NCBI RefSeq assembly: GCF_025024155.1
Contig: NW_026251752.1
Coordinates: 1-64,000, forward strand
From: Gamsiella multidivaricata
Taxonomy: Eukaryota; Mortierellomycota; Mortierellomycetes; Mortierellales; Mortierellaceae
Length of the DNA stretch: 64,000 bases
Reading direction: 5' to 3'
Shown here: positions 36,567 through 48,505 of the stretch, in pieces
Layout of the letters: every line of letters starts with the position of its first letter
How positions within the stretch are numbered: the first letter of the stretch is position 1
The notes under the pieces: generated by a model
Seen by the model: the letters and a program-made list of their open reading frames with translations, nothing else
The model's database searches: none
What the model was told of the DNA's origin: nothing
Made by a program: the position numbers and the translations under genes

Positions 36567-37605
36567 ATGAAGTTCTTTGCACCGTCACTTGGTAAGCGCA
36601 CCGCATCGAATTTGTTTGTCCACTCGATCCTACTTGCATCTGTGTCGTTTTGTGGTTCCCTCACATGTTGATAACCCTTTCTTTTTTTTCTTTTTTCGTT
36701 CCGGGTCTACAGCCGGAGCATTGGTCTTGGTCACTATCGTTATCACCCCCCGCACCCAATTCATCAATGCCGAGGGTCTGTGGTTCATCCGGAGCAACAA
36801 ACCCGTCCATGCCCAAGAGAACCAGTACGAGGTCAAAGACGCCCAAAACGACATCATACCTCAGGCCCACGATATCCTGCACGCCTCAATCGCCGGCTCC
36901 TCGGATCTACCAACCACAACACTCGACGTCTCGAACACTCCAGCGACACCACCTCCCGGATACGAACCTACGTTGGCGACCATGATCAATACCCCTAAAG
37001 CCCCGGACGAACCATATTTCCGGTATGCGGTCATGGATGCGGTCCGTGAGAAAGTTGGTCGTTTCACCGATGCTGCCAAAGCTGCGATCGCCCCCAACAC
37101 AGAGGATGAGATCTTTCTGAACGAGGGCCTCGATGAAGGGGCGACCGTGCCACTGGGCAATAAGGAGACAGTTATCGAGGATGAGGACAAGAAGAAGGGC
37201 CATATCCTGACCAGACGCGGAGATGCAGTCCCCAATCATGACAACGACAATGCAGAGAAGGACGCGCATAGCCATCACCGCTTCATGAACTGGTTCGCCT
37301 CTATGCTCTCTGCATCCGGAACCTCCTTGGAAGAAGTAGATGTAGAGGCCACCACTCAGGATAGTAAAGTTTCAACCAAACCTGGAAACGACGGGCCTGA
37401 TCATGTCCAGGTCTCTGATATTAAACCCAACGAAAATCCAAGCCATGGCGACGGTCACATCGTTAGAATCCTGCGGATCTTTTTTGACAAGGTCAAGCGA
37501 GTCATACCGATAGACTTGGGCGGGGAAGAAGAAGCAGAGGCCGAAGATGATACCGACAACAGCCTCACCCACCCAGCTCACATCCTGAAGGATCAGGAGG
37601 AATAG
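36567..37605 (+). CDS. Small acidic secreted-type protein, unknown function
   Basis: Two exons: 36567-36591 and 36713-37605, 305 aa. The 8-codon first exon joins to a hydrophobic stretch to give a signal-peptide-like start (MKFFAPSLAGALVLVTIVI, then a polar region with an Ala-Glu-Gly cleavage-like site near 30). The rest has no second membrane span and is rich in Asp, Glu, Lys, Thr and Pro, with a His cluster (SHHRF) in the middle and an acidic end (EEEAEAEDDTDN). It is probably exported or held in the secretory pathway and largely disordered. No family is recognised. Bases after its stop read as coding-like sequence in shifting frames, so the present stop may be secondary. Confidence 0.7.
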
Positions 37606-37812
37606 ACTTGCAGAGGCCAAGAAGGCCACTGCGGAGAAGGCCACGACCGAGAAACTGAGGAAGGATTACGAGAAAGAAATAAAAAGAAGGCTGCGGAGGC
37701 TGCCGCCAAGGAAGACGCTGCCGAGACTGAGAAGAAGCACCAGGAGGTTTGAGAAACCCCGAGACTGAGTTCGCGAAGGCGGCGCGTTTGGCTGAAGAGG
37801 CCCCCGAGTGAG
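37606..37812 (+). pseudogene. Frame-hopping relic of a Lys/Ala/Glu-rich coding tail
   Basis: Immediately after the TAG at 37603-37605 the plus strand reads LAEAKKATAEKATTEKL from 37607 in one frame, then KKAAEAAAKEDAAETEKKH from 37684 in a second, then TEFAKAARLAEEAPE from 37764 in a third, ending at a TGA near 37812. Each segment is the same kind of charged, Ala-rich helix, so the stretch looks like a former coiled-coil C-terminus broken by small indels. It may have belonged to the upstream secreted protein. Confidence 0.5.
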
Positions 37813-38117
37813 GGCTAAACGCGCTGAGCAAGCTGCCACTCGGACCTAGACTAGGACTCTAAAAAAAAAAAAAAAAAACCTGCTTTGACTCGGGGCGTTT
37901 TCTCCAAAGCAAAAAAAAATAAATAAAAGTTCAAAATAGGGATTTTATTTTTTTATTTTGAGCTCGATGAACGGAGAATGGTATGATATGATATGATATA
38001 TAAATATATGGTATGTGCTGCCAACGTCTTTACTTGGTCCAGCCTCGCGTCTAAAGCACAACTCGACTCGAGCGTCTTTTTTTTTCCTGTTTTTTTTTTT
38101 TTTTTTCTTAATTTTTT

Positions 38118-41100
38118 TTATGCATAGTTGAACGCAGGCTGGAACTCCCTGCGATATTTCTTTGGTTGTGGTGGCCATTCCTGCTCAAACTCGAGCGATG
38201 GTCGTTTGTGTGTGTGTCTGTCATCGGTCGCAGCCCAGGGTCCTGCCTGGTCAGGCCTCCACGGAGCCATCGGATGGTCCCATGTGTGTGATCTCGCCCT
38301 AACGGACGCTGGGGGAGGTCCACTGGTCAGACGGTACGTGTTGAGGTTTCCATGTCCCGCAAAGAACTCGTACGCGACCACCAGCAGGGGCTCCAGCCTT
38401 GGCTCTGCATCCGGGCCATTTGGTCCCATCGCAACATTCGAAAACTCCTAAGTTGATCAAAAAAAAAGAAAAGAGGTTAGAATCCACTATGATAAAATAA
38501 TAGAATTGCCGTTACGAAAAAAAACATCGCGCTATTATGTTACCTGGACAATTGTCATGTTCTGTAATGACGACTCCATTTCCTCGTTGGCCCCACCTCG
38601 AAGCGTGCGCAGGAACTCTTCCAGCCATGCATCCACAATCCGGAAATCGTACACAAAGCGATCACGATGGCACGTCGCCTGCTTAGTTTCCACGCTCCCA
38701 ACTACCTCCTTGCCGAAAGAGTAAACGGTCGTAGTGCATCTTATTGTCATTGCATGACTGGATTGGAAAAGGTTCTTGGACAACAGCCGGGCTTGCCTTG
38801 AGAAAGTTTCTAGGTTCAATCCCATCTGCAGCACATGATAAAAAAGTCCATCAGAACACTGTAATGCTTGACAGTGAGATGGATGCCCAAAGCCGGTGAC
38901 AAAGATGTTGTTGTTACCTTGCAGCGTATGAAGAGACATCGCTTATGAATAAAAGACTCTTTCAGGTACGGAAACCGTGTCTCATCCAGGATGCGGATGT
39001 CCTCTGACTGAAGCGAGTCGTGGAACGGCGTCGAATGCTCGACCAGGACCGATTCGCGATTTAGGAGCTATTCATTCAATGGCACAGCAACTCGATTAGT
39101 AAATCTCGTGCCGTTATCGCATATCCAATTTTGGCCAAATGCGTCAACTATACTTACTTGAGGTAAGCCAGGGGTGTTGTACAGACAGCTCTCTTCCAGG
39201 ATCAATTTGAAATGACTCGGCCAGAACGCATGCCTCTCGCTACGGTAGGACAGCGCAAGATCGCTACCCTTTTGACTGGATGGATGGCCTTGGGAGTGTT
39301 CGATCGCTCCTGCACTATAAGCGCCAGAGGCCGAGGAATCGTGTGAACTGGCCTCCGAATATCGCGCTTCACAACGCTCGCGCCATGAAGTATCCAGTCC
39401 CGAATGATTCCTGTCGAACCCTTGCGGATACGTCTCCTCCTTCAAGTAGCCAGCACTTGAACTCGAATATCCTTGTTTTTCGGGGACAAACCCTGAGAAA
39501 CCACCGCTGGGGCGCTCCGCTGCTTGGTCTCGCTCAGGCTCGGGGTTCAAAATAGACGCAATCGATAGCTGCCGCTTGTGTTGTGGTTTCCTCTCCTCAT
39601 CATCGATCTCGAACGAACGCCGCTTCTCTAGCTCGAATGGCTCGATAAGGTTGTCGTCCGGTGAGAGCGGCGATGTTGGTGACGTGGGCGAATCCTGCAG
39701 CCTCTCTTCACCGAATATCTTGCGGATTTTGACCATGGCGGCCTCTAGCCAGGTTGGGTCATTGCTCTCATCGGGGGAACCGTCGGACAGCAGCTCCATG
39801 ACTAGTAGTTGACATCACAAGAGGCGATTAGATGTCAGTATATCTACTACGCACGAGTGCATACATACCAGCAAATTGTGAATGACACATTTTTACTGCG
39901 CAAGCAACACAGTACACACTTACGGATCAAGTCCTCCTTCCGTGTGTTCTTCAATACTTGAATATGCGATGAAACTTGCTTTCTGGTCCTTGATTGCTTG
40001 GTCTCCTTGTAGATGTATGCTGCAATTAACTCGTTGCGTCCTAATACAGCGGGAATGATATATTACATTTCGATGTGGAGCATCGTCAGGTACAACAGTT
40101 AGTGGGCCATCGCTCTTTTTTTTTGTGTATTAATTACGAGTGTGACACAAAGCATTTCTCAATCAAGGTTGTCGGGCGATCCCACTCAGGGGCATGAGCA
40201 CATACCGTAGTGCTTCTCATGCAGCGGGACCTTGCGGCGGCCCAACTTCGGAATCTCCGCGATGGCTAAAGACACAGGTGAATTGATACGATAATAGATG
40301 GCGTTGATTAATGAGCTGCCAGACACGTAACATGCATTCGTAGGTTGCTGTAACGATGGCCCTCAATCCGGGAAAAGATGGGAAGGAAAGAGTGAGCAGG
40401 CGGAATGTTAACGATGTAAACGGGATAAAGGGCGTCGTGCAATGCGCGTAGCGTACGTGTTTTATGCATAGTACGCGGCCACGTATGAAGAAAGATATTA
40501 AAGGTAATTGAGAGATCGATAGATGGTATCCTGAAGAAGATACCCCTCTCCTGTCGTGCTTCTCACCGATATTGTCGGCAGTGCAGTGGAAGATACCGTA
40601 AAGTGTTCTTTGTAGAGGACTCCCCCCCCCCAACCTTCTTTCGTTCCTTCCACGGACTCTTATTAATTTCCTAGTGGAAATTGCAATAATCCAAAACTCA
40701 AATCTTATCGTATATCATAATCAATCGGCCGCAGAGACGCGCACGCGAGAGGAAGGATAAGCAAATAAACAACAAATGTAGACGCGCTCATGCTTTTTTT
40801 TTTTTTTTTTTTTCCTTGCCTCGTCCCTCTTGTCCTCACCTATACAAGCTTCGCCGACTTTTTTTTCAATATGAGCAGTAAACACAGTATACAGCGCGCG
40901 CTCTATATTACTTGTATAGGGGAAGCAAAAAAAAAAAGTACGTCGGACCATGTCCAGAAACAAACATCCCGGCACAAGAGCCATCAGTTTGATCATATCA
41001 TGGTAATGTCGACTGTAAGGAAATGCAAAGAAGCGGGCATGCGAATGAATCCATGAAATGCATGAGCCATTTGATCAGGGACAACGGTAAAAGAGGTGGG

Positions 41101-43150
41101 GGTCCCCTGATTGTAACGCGTGCAAGAATATGCTCACGTTAATTCTTCTGTATCACCCAATTGTGATTATCCCATATTATACTTTGCCACAGTATTTCAA
41201 GAATGATACATGCGACTTTTAGGCAACGGGGCAATGGGTAATGGGCAAAGGAATGCAAAGTTGTGCAAAGTCGTGGACGAGGAATGTTGAGCACCGACGC
41301 TTGGCTCACTTTTGATTTCCAGCAAATTATTTCCTCTGAAGCTTACCTTCCATGAATGCTTTCTCGACGGCATGAGGCCAAACCTTTTTAAATGAACATT
41401 ACGAAAGCAAAAAAAACAAAAGGCAGAGGAGAAGAAGGAGTCGAATAATTGACGTTAGTAATGTGCAAATAGACAAAGTGGTTTAGCGGATAGAGGAGCC
41501 GCGCGTTTGTGCACACCAATGTTTAAATGTGTGTATGAGTGTGTATGTGAGTGTATGTGTGTATGTGTGTATGTGTGTGTGTGTGCTTGTGTCTGTGTGC
41601 GACGGTGCCCGTCTGCACAGTATATTGCTACGCGGTATGCAAGACCGTGTATTGGCATTTACAAAGCACGCTTTACAGGGACGCAGGGTGTCTCGGCTCC
41701 TGCCCAACAAAAGCAGGGCCGACATGGAAGGTCGCACCGAATGATGATGATATTGAAGATGTTTGTTGACATGTTTGGGTTTAAGTAGGCTGAAGGATGA
41801 AAACGCGAGCATCAGGTCACCATATTAGGGAGCATGTACCACGGTAATAAATGAATATGAACACGCGTGTACAGGTAGTGTCGCACACTGCATGGCATGA
41901 GATGTATCGGATAGATAGATGGATTGGCTTGATGGATGAATAGGAGATAAAAAAAGGAGGGTGCGGCACAGAGTACTAACGCTAGTACTAGCAATTTTCC
42001 AATAGCGGTGTTGCGATGCGTGGTAGTAATGACAATGGCGATGACAATAAACAAACAAGGGACCACGCACATGAGCAAAGGGTGCACTTCTCCGTCCTTA
42101 TTATCTGCCATATTACTCCCTGTTGTTTTGAAAGGAATGCTGCAGAACACGGTATGAAGCCAAGCAAGAGAAAGGAAGCACTAGCATTGCAATACTGTTT
42201 GATAGTTATTACTATTCTTTCTCCTTGGTAAGCAATATCGTAAAAAAGAAATATGCCACCATTCCCATCTCTGGGCCTATGGATGCGAGGGGCAGGGGGA
42301 TAACCCAATGCAAAGAGGTCTGAAGGTCTTTCGCATCAAGAAATGGGCCATCATGGCCTTCAATCGCGTATATCCCCACCCCCGCACGGATGTTCAACAA
42401 CGGTTGGATGGAGCACGCGCATGAACGGACATATCAACCGCAAGTAAGACCCGACTCAAAAAAAGGGACGGAGATGAATGAAGATATTGTGTGGCAAAGA
42501 GTCATTCTTGGCTTTAGCAGCAAACCAACCAAGCAAACAACCAACCAACCAAGCGAGACAACAAAAAAAAACACTACTCCTCCTTCATCCCCCAGATCAT
42601 CCATGTCTCCCTCAACCATGGTAGATTCAGATACAGGTATCTGCGATTCACTCCTCCTCTCTCTTCTCACGCAGCAGAACATCGGCGTAGTCTCATGTCG
42701 ATGACCAAACCACAGTATGACTGTGTGTGTATGCGAGAATGATGTTTTAGAGCACGGAAGAACCACATCCTAGCCCAACTTTTCTTTTCTTCCTTCCGCT
42801 GTCTCTCTTTCTCTTGTCGTAATAAACAGATCGAGCATGCGGCGCATGAGCACATGAGACATGCAGCCATTGATTCTTTTGGGATAGGGGAATACAAATG
42901 TATCCTAACATACCTCCTCTTTGACCTTCTTGGATCCCATGGGCATGCTGGTGGCTGAGGCTGTCCGGGGAGCGACCGAGGAAAAGGACGAGGATGGATT
43001 GGAGGTTGGCGGTGCAGAGTAGTAGGGCGGGTTCAGTGTTGGGCGTGCTGAGGATGGAGAGGAGGCCGAGTATGGTTGGGAGCGATACAGATGTCCGGAG
43101 TTGGCAAGCTGTGTAGTTGTGATTCTCGGCAGGCTGTGAAAGAGAGTCAT
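38118..43150 (-). CDS. TEA/ATTS-domain transcription factor (Tec1/AbaA/TEAD family)
   Basis: DNA-binding regulator of morphogenesis in fungi and partner of YAP in animals. Nine exons: 43150-42914, 42640-42578, 41383-41347, 40265-40206, 40040-39924, 39801-39158, 39067-38918, 38825-38544, 38447-38118, 639 aa. The TEA domain (about 100-170) is built across four exons: [14 protein letters not shown], then [20 protein letters not shown], then [19 protein letters not shown] and [17 protein letters not shown]. The last is the classic ATTS recognition helix. The C-terminal half resembles the TEAD cofactor-binding domain ([32 protein letters not shown]). Introns between the TEA exons reach 1081 and 1194 bp, far longer than elsewhere here. 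Exon 2 uses a weaker donor (GTAGTG) and exon 3 is only 37 bp. The start ATG is the least certain part, since the upstream frame is open but repetitive. Confidence 0.88.
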
Positions 43151-43818
43151 GTTTGCAAAAGTGGGATGGATGTGTGATGATGTGAATGTGTGGGTGTGGG
43201 TGCGAGTGCGAGTGAGTGGGAGTGTGTGAGAGGGTGAGAGGGTGAGAGGGTGAGAGTGCGAGAGGGTGCTGAGGGTGCAAAGGAGGGGAGGCTGTTTGGT
43301 GATGGATTTCGATCTCAAACGGGAGAGAGGGGGGATGGGATGTGCCTGATAGAGCAAACAGGCGCAGATATGCAGAGGAAAGAAGAAAAGAAGAGAGGGA
43401 AGTAAAAATGGTGGCAATTGGATCGCAGGAGAGGGGTCTTGCTTGGCTTTTTTATACTCGGCCAGATAGCATGGACGGACGGACGGACGGTATGAGGGGG
43501 GAAGCAAGTCTATGAACAATACGGCAGAAATGAATTGGAGATGAGTCGGACTGGAGGAGAGATATGCTCAAATTGCAGGAGGGACTTGGAATGGGTACTG
43601 TTTGGCAGGCACAGGTACCGGGCACCAGGCATTTACTGTAGCAGGCACCAAATACCTTCGAACCAGCAGTGATTTAATTGAGTTGAATGTGGGTCCCTGC
43701 AACGCAGCAGCGACGAGAGCATTTCCGATGGAGAGAGAGGAGTGAGATATGCGATGCGATGCGATGCGAAATCGAATTCGAACGGAGAAAAAAAAAGAGG
43801 TATAGAGATGGCATACAT

Positions 43819-43858
43819 GTTAATATGTTAATACGTTAATATGTTAATATGTTAATAT
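43819..43858. repeat. 8-bp tandem repeat (GTTAATAT), five units
   Basis: Five units, four perfect and one with a single mismatch (GTTAATAC), in the 5' flank of the TEA factor gene. Confidence 0.9.
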
Positions 43859-44355
43859 ACCCGCTACCCATAGTCAATACCAACACCAATATCAACATCA
43901 ATATAAAACACCCAAATTGCGAATATTTTAATCGACAAGAGAACAGTAAGCAATTCAGTCGAAGGAAGGGTCCAATAGACAATGTTCGATCAGAACGAAC
44001 GGACATTTCGTACGCGTTTAGCAATGCGACAATATGAAGTCGTCCATCGGAAGGGACCTCCGACACGCATGATCCCGCACCAAGACCCGCGTTGCTGTCC
44101 ATTGGCCCCAGGTAACAGGGAAGGACGAGGAAGAGATCCTCCTCCCCCCTTTTTTTTGTCTCTCTTGCTGGACATAAAAAAAGCATTGACCATATGGCCA
44201 TATAGTATATTTCGGATGAAACATGTGCAAATGCAAATGCAACCGCTTTAATGCAAACAAAAGGAGGAGAGGAAGCCAGACTGGGACCAGATCAGAACCC
44301 ATGCAGCTATGCGAGACCTGAGATCGTATTGGCATAGTGTCTTTTGATTGTCCCG

Positions 44356-44434
44356 TGCCAATGCCAATGCCAATGCCAATACCAATACCAATACCAATAC
44401 CAATGTCAATGTCACTGCCAATGCCAATGCCAAT
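44356..44434. repeat. CCAATG/CCAATA hexamer microsatellite
   Basis: About 13 hexamer units alternate between blocks of GCCAAT and ACCAAT, with a few degenerate units in the middle. The repeat contains CCAAT boxes on the plus strand, but no start of transcription can be tied to it. Confidence 0.85.
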
Positions 44435-45070
44435 TGTGACGCTCATGCCCAGTGCTTATGCGCCCCCATACCAATGGTTCAATGTCAAAATACCAATGCA
44501 AATGCCAATACTGAGACAAAAAAAAAAGAGCCCACAAAGACACTGCTGATCATATCCAGCATGATGCTCGTCCGATTCTCCTTTTTCCGTTTTCCCCTTT
44601 TGTGTTCTTCCCCATTGCCCTTCCATCCGTGAATAGAAGCATAACACATGCACGTCCGCCCCTTTTCATCCTTCCACAGACATCAAAGGATCGAAGGAGA
44701 TGATGTGGAGATGGCGGTGGTGGTGGAGGAGGAAGAGGAGGAGGAAAGACTCTCGAGGCGATTGGTAAACGTCCTACTACGGTGCAATGCACTGCCATGC
44801 ATACACGCACACAGTCTAGTCCAGATGATCCATACGCTGCTGATTGGAACAGGGGTATACAATACCCCCTGTAGTGTCTGATGCAAGGACGGGACAGGGC
44901 ACCGGAGATTACCTGGCCGCCAATTGGCCAAGAAATGGCCGCCAGGCACGAGGACTGGAATTCAAGAAGGGGGAAGGAGGAGGAGCCAGAAAAAGCTTTC
45001 CAGGAACTAGTCACAGCTGGACAGCCCCGCCGAGCTGTGAAATCGTGAACAGGGCACAGCTGCTGCTCCA

Positions 45071-45097
45071 GAAAAGTCGACATATTGTCGACTTTTC
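45071..45097. other. Perfect 27-nt inverted repeat (12-bp arms, 3-nt loop)
   Basis: Arms GAAAAGTCGACA and TGTCGACTTTTC flank the loop TAT with no mismatch. It could form a cruciform or a hairpin in RNA, and the run of T after the stem resembles a pol III or intrinsic terminator. No gene reads into it clearly. Confidence 0.8.
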
Positions 45098-46802
45098 CCT
45101 TTCTTTTTATTTGTTGTTGTTGTTGTTATCACTCCCCTTGGAGAATGGATGATCAGATGCCCACAGCCTTTCCATTGTCTGCGCCCTATTTTTGTGTTCG
45201 CCGTAACAAAAAGACCGGTATGAGGGAGAAGATGGCGGAGGGAGCTAGTTGCTCCCGCAACTATCGCTTAGGTCATGGACATTCCAATCAACATCAACAA
45301 CAACTGCGACCATGCCAAAAAGTGTCAACGCTTAGAGAAAAAAAAAAAGCGAACGATGAATGGTGCATAGTTGTTGAGAGCCCTCACCTTTTTTTTTTTC
45401 CTTTTTGTGTTCGTGTGTAGAGGATTCGCGCGGGGTATGTGCCCATTGCTTCTGTTGTGTAATGCTCACTCGATCCCTGCCTTTGCTATGCTTATCCAAA
45501 GAGCATGTCTGTTCCATATTCCCATTGTCCTCCCAATGCACAATACGATATATAGCACCTCGGTAATATGCAGACCTGCCTCTTCCCATTCCCCCTCCCC
45601 TTCTCTGATAGTAATCTGCATCCGTGCTCTTTTCCCCCCCTCTCTGTCCTTGTACTCGCTGTGTATACGTGTGTGTGTGTGCATTGTGTTGTGTTCTGTT
45701 ATTGTGTTCTCCCCGCCTTAAAATTCCCGCCCTCAATGAGTTGCACAACAGATGCGAAATGAATCCTATGCGTTTGAATGCATCGGCGACTCATTGCATG
45801 AAGAGTGGCAATGGCGATGACCGAGAGAAAGGTGTATATGTATGTATATGTGTATATGTGTATACGTGTATGTGTGAATGTTTGTGTGGAATGCTTTAGC
45901 CGAGGGAGTGTTCCTCGGGCGATTTTTTTTTCTTTCAAGAGCGGTATGTGTGTGTATATGATGTACCTTTGTTTTGGGCAGAACACAATGCCTCGAGGGA
46001 ATGGAATGGTGCTCGGTCGCGAGAAGAGCAGGTCTGGCAAGCAAGAGATGTCAGTGCTCGGTAATGTGCGCGAGATAGAGAATTGCAGTCGATATAAAGC
46101 GTGTGTGTGTGCGTGCGTGTGTGTATGTGTGCATGTGTGTATGTGTATGTTGTAGGTGTGTGCTGTGTTGAATGGTGCACAAGAGTTGCGAAGGAAAGTG
46201 GAAACGGGGGAGAAAGAGAAGAAAAGAAAAACGCCCTGCGCCAAGTGTGCGTCTGGAGAAGAATCGATGGCGAGCCAGACAGCAGACCGGCAGGCACAAA
46301 GAGGGGCCTTGACATGCCTTTCCCAATGACGACGGTGAAAAAGCGGAGGGCGAGGGTCGTTTTCTTGCCTTACATAAACAAACCAGTCAACAAAAAAAAA
46401 CAGGATACATTCACTTTTGCAGCTGAAACGAGTCAAAAGTCTGCATAGCATCCATCCATCTCAAAAGGGCGTATGTTTGTTGATATGTCCCGCGTGCCAT
46501 GCTGACAAGAGATCTTCTTTCCTTCGTCTCGCACACGCTTTAGGTCCGATCGTCCTAAGGACAGTTGTTCTTTCCAGCCAAAACTATGTCATCGCTGCGT
46601 TTTCATGCGCAACCCATTGGTTGCCTTTGGCAAGGTTCTGCCACCACCCGCATTGCTCGGAGGGAAAGATAGCGGCGGGATGCGTATCTTTTATTCTATT
46701 TTATGTGAAACGATTCTTGTGTAAATAATCTGCAACCACGGGCCCTGAGTTGGCGCGCATAATCTACTAAGGGGTATCTGAATACATGCATCGACGCGCT
46801 GT

Positions 46803-47429
46803 TCAGAAGCGAAGCTGCAGGAAGCCCAGATCTGTCTCCGCATCGACCTGTGCTGCCTGCAATCCACATGACTTGGCCGCCTCAACATTTTCTAGCATGT
46901 CGTCGAGGAAGAGGGTCTCGGACGCGATAAGACCCTGAGCCTGGAGGATGTGTTCAAAGGCCGCCTTGGATGGCTTTCGATGACCGATTTCATGTGAGTA
47001 AAAGATCTTGTCAAAGAATGGGTGCAACGAATCCTCCTCATAGTCCGCCAGGCACACTTTGTCGACATATTCGATGTGGATCGCGTTGGTGTTACTCAGC
47101 AGGTAGACGTTGTAACCGAAATCTTTCTTGAGCGTCCGCATCAGCTCGAGACGGCCCTTGGGAAAGTCGAGCAGCATAGCATTCCAGACTTGATCGAATT
47201 GTTCGTCCGCCACAGTCTCTGGAAGACCAACGGATGACCGAACAAGGGCACGAAAGTCTCCTGAGGAGATCTTGCCGGTCTCATAGTCGACAATGGTCTG
47301 TGAGGAGGAGTGGTGTGACAACGTGGGGAAATTGGTGGCGCCCAGGGCTTTGAAACCGCTTGCTGTTGCGGACTGGTCGAGTCGGAGGATGACATTGCCA
47401 AGGTCAAAGATGATGTTCTTGATCATCAT
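46803..47429 (-). CDS. HAD-superfamily hydrolase (subfamily I, YihX-like)
   Basis: Haloacid-dehalogenase-fold phosphatase of 208 aa in one exon, start at the ATG pair 47429/47426. Motif I is FDLGNVI with the nucleophile Asp9; the +2 position is Gly rather than Asp, as in YihX and epoxide-hydrolase-type HADs. Motif II is YLLSNTN, motif III is the Lys in GHRKPSKAAFEHIL and motif IV is LFLDDMLENVEAA. A helical cap of the alpha type lies between motifs I and II (GLPETVADEQFDQVWNAML). YihX-like enzymes act on sugar phosphates such as glucose-1-phosphate, but the substrate here is open. It lies 293 bp downstream of the thioredoxin gene on the same strand. Confidence 0.9.
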   Translation of the reverse strand: MMIKNIIFDLGNVILRLDQSATASGFKALGATNFPTLSHHSSSQTIVDYETGKISSGDFRALVRSSVGLPETVADEQFDQVWNAMLLDFPKGRLELMRTLKKDFGYNVYLLSNTNAIHIEYVDKVCLADYEEDSLHPFFDKIFYSHEIGHRKPSKAAFEHILQAQGLIASETLFLDDMLENVEAAKSCGLQAAQVDAETDLGFLQLRF

Positions 47430-47722
47430 TGTAAAGGGACGATGAGAGATCACAGATCACACAGCAGGGGATGAGGAATGAGCGAAAGATCGATCGATTC
47501 AGCCGTTCCTCAGACACCCATAAAATATCGCTCAGAGAACCTTACTCAGCGAACCGAGTGCAAACTTGGTCAGATCAGCCCAGAGCCGTCCCATTCATTC
47601 GTATCCGCATGTCAGGTAGATGCACTCATAAATATATAAAAAGGTGTTTTATTGCACGCTCCTTTCGACAGCCCTCCATGTTGCCCTCTGAGTGTTGTTG
47701 CTGTACAACTGTCATTAACACG

Positions 47723-48505
47723 TTAAGCACGGCTGGCATGCTTCTCCACAAAGTCCTTGACAGCTCCCTTGGGAAGTGCGCCGACAAACCGGTCGACTGC
47801 CTCGCCATCCTTGAAAGCCATAACGCAGGGGATACTGGCAATCTATCATCGCGGTAGCCATCGTGTCAGTCGATCTGCTCCCAGATACTTTGATCCGTGA
47901 AAAACAATTGAAAGCGTTAAACGTTCATACCTGGTATTTAGAAGAGACAGTGGGGCATTCATCAACATTGACGCGGATCAAGGTGACGGCTCCCGAGTTT
48001 TGCACTGCCTCGCGAATGATGGGGTCGAGCATGTGGCAGGGTCTACACCAACTGGGACGCAATAGTTGCAAGGAGACAATGGGGCCTTAGTAGTCATACT
48101 GCTATTGTGCAAGAGTGCTCTCCACCGCACAAAGACGTTATCCAGATGCGAGACAGGTCTTTCGCTTACTCTGCGTGGAAATCGACAAGAACGGGTTCCT
48201 TTGCGCTAAGCAGTTTGCTGAATGTCTCGTCCGTGGCATCATGGGCCTTGCCTGTCAAGAGCAGTGATGAGCTCCGGAAATAGCGGGCTATTATGAAAAA
48301 AAGGGAAAAAAAAAAAAAAAAAAAAAAAAACGGCCAGAAGCCCGATCGGGGAGTGGTTGATTAACAAGGTCTGCGCATAGTAGATTGATGACTTTGTGGC
48401 CATGGTGCTCTGTTGGTCTATGTCGGTTGAAATTCTGATCTTGCCTTGTGTACCCGAGCGAGCAACCCGCTGCACATTCCTGGAGAGAAGACGAAGAGAG
48501 TTCAT
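47723..48505 (-). CDS. Mitochondrial-type thioredoxin with WCRPC active site
   Basis: Dithiol-disulphide oxidoreductase. Four exons: 48505-48454, 48251-48170, 48051-47931, 47842-47723, 124 aa. Exon 1 encodes a basic, Ser-rich presequence (MNSLRLLSRNVQRVARS) typical of matrix import. The thioredoxin fold follows: EPVLVDFHADW, the redox motif WCRPC (46-50), RVNVDECPTVSSKYQ, then IASIPCVMAFKDGEAVDRFVGALPK with the cis-Pro after SI. The usual motif is WCGPC; here the first variable position is Arg. The first intron holds a 27-nt A/T tract. All splice sites are GT-AG and all phases agree. Confidence 0.93.

Larger units (their letters stand above)
43151..46802. other. 3.6-kb gene-poor region rich in simple repeats
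   Basis: No supported gene is seen between the TEA-factor promoter and the HAD hydrolase. It holds an 8-bp repeat (43819-43858), a CCAATG/CCAATA hexamer tract (44356-44434), a perfect 27-nt palindrome (45071-45097) and several (TG)n/(GT)n tracts (45665-45700, 45830-45890, 46100-46160). Open frames across the TG tracts are repeat artefacts. Confidence 0.6.

Noticed and set aside
41470..41520. tRNA-like A-box (AGTGGTTTAGCGG)
   Set aside because: No B-box GGTTCGA-type element or acceptor-stem pairing follows at the right distance.
45699..46451. 250-codon minus-strand frame across TG repeats
   Set aside because: The translation is His/Thr/Tyr repeat from (TG)n tracts; no conserved segment.
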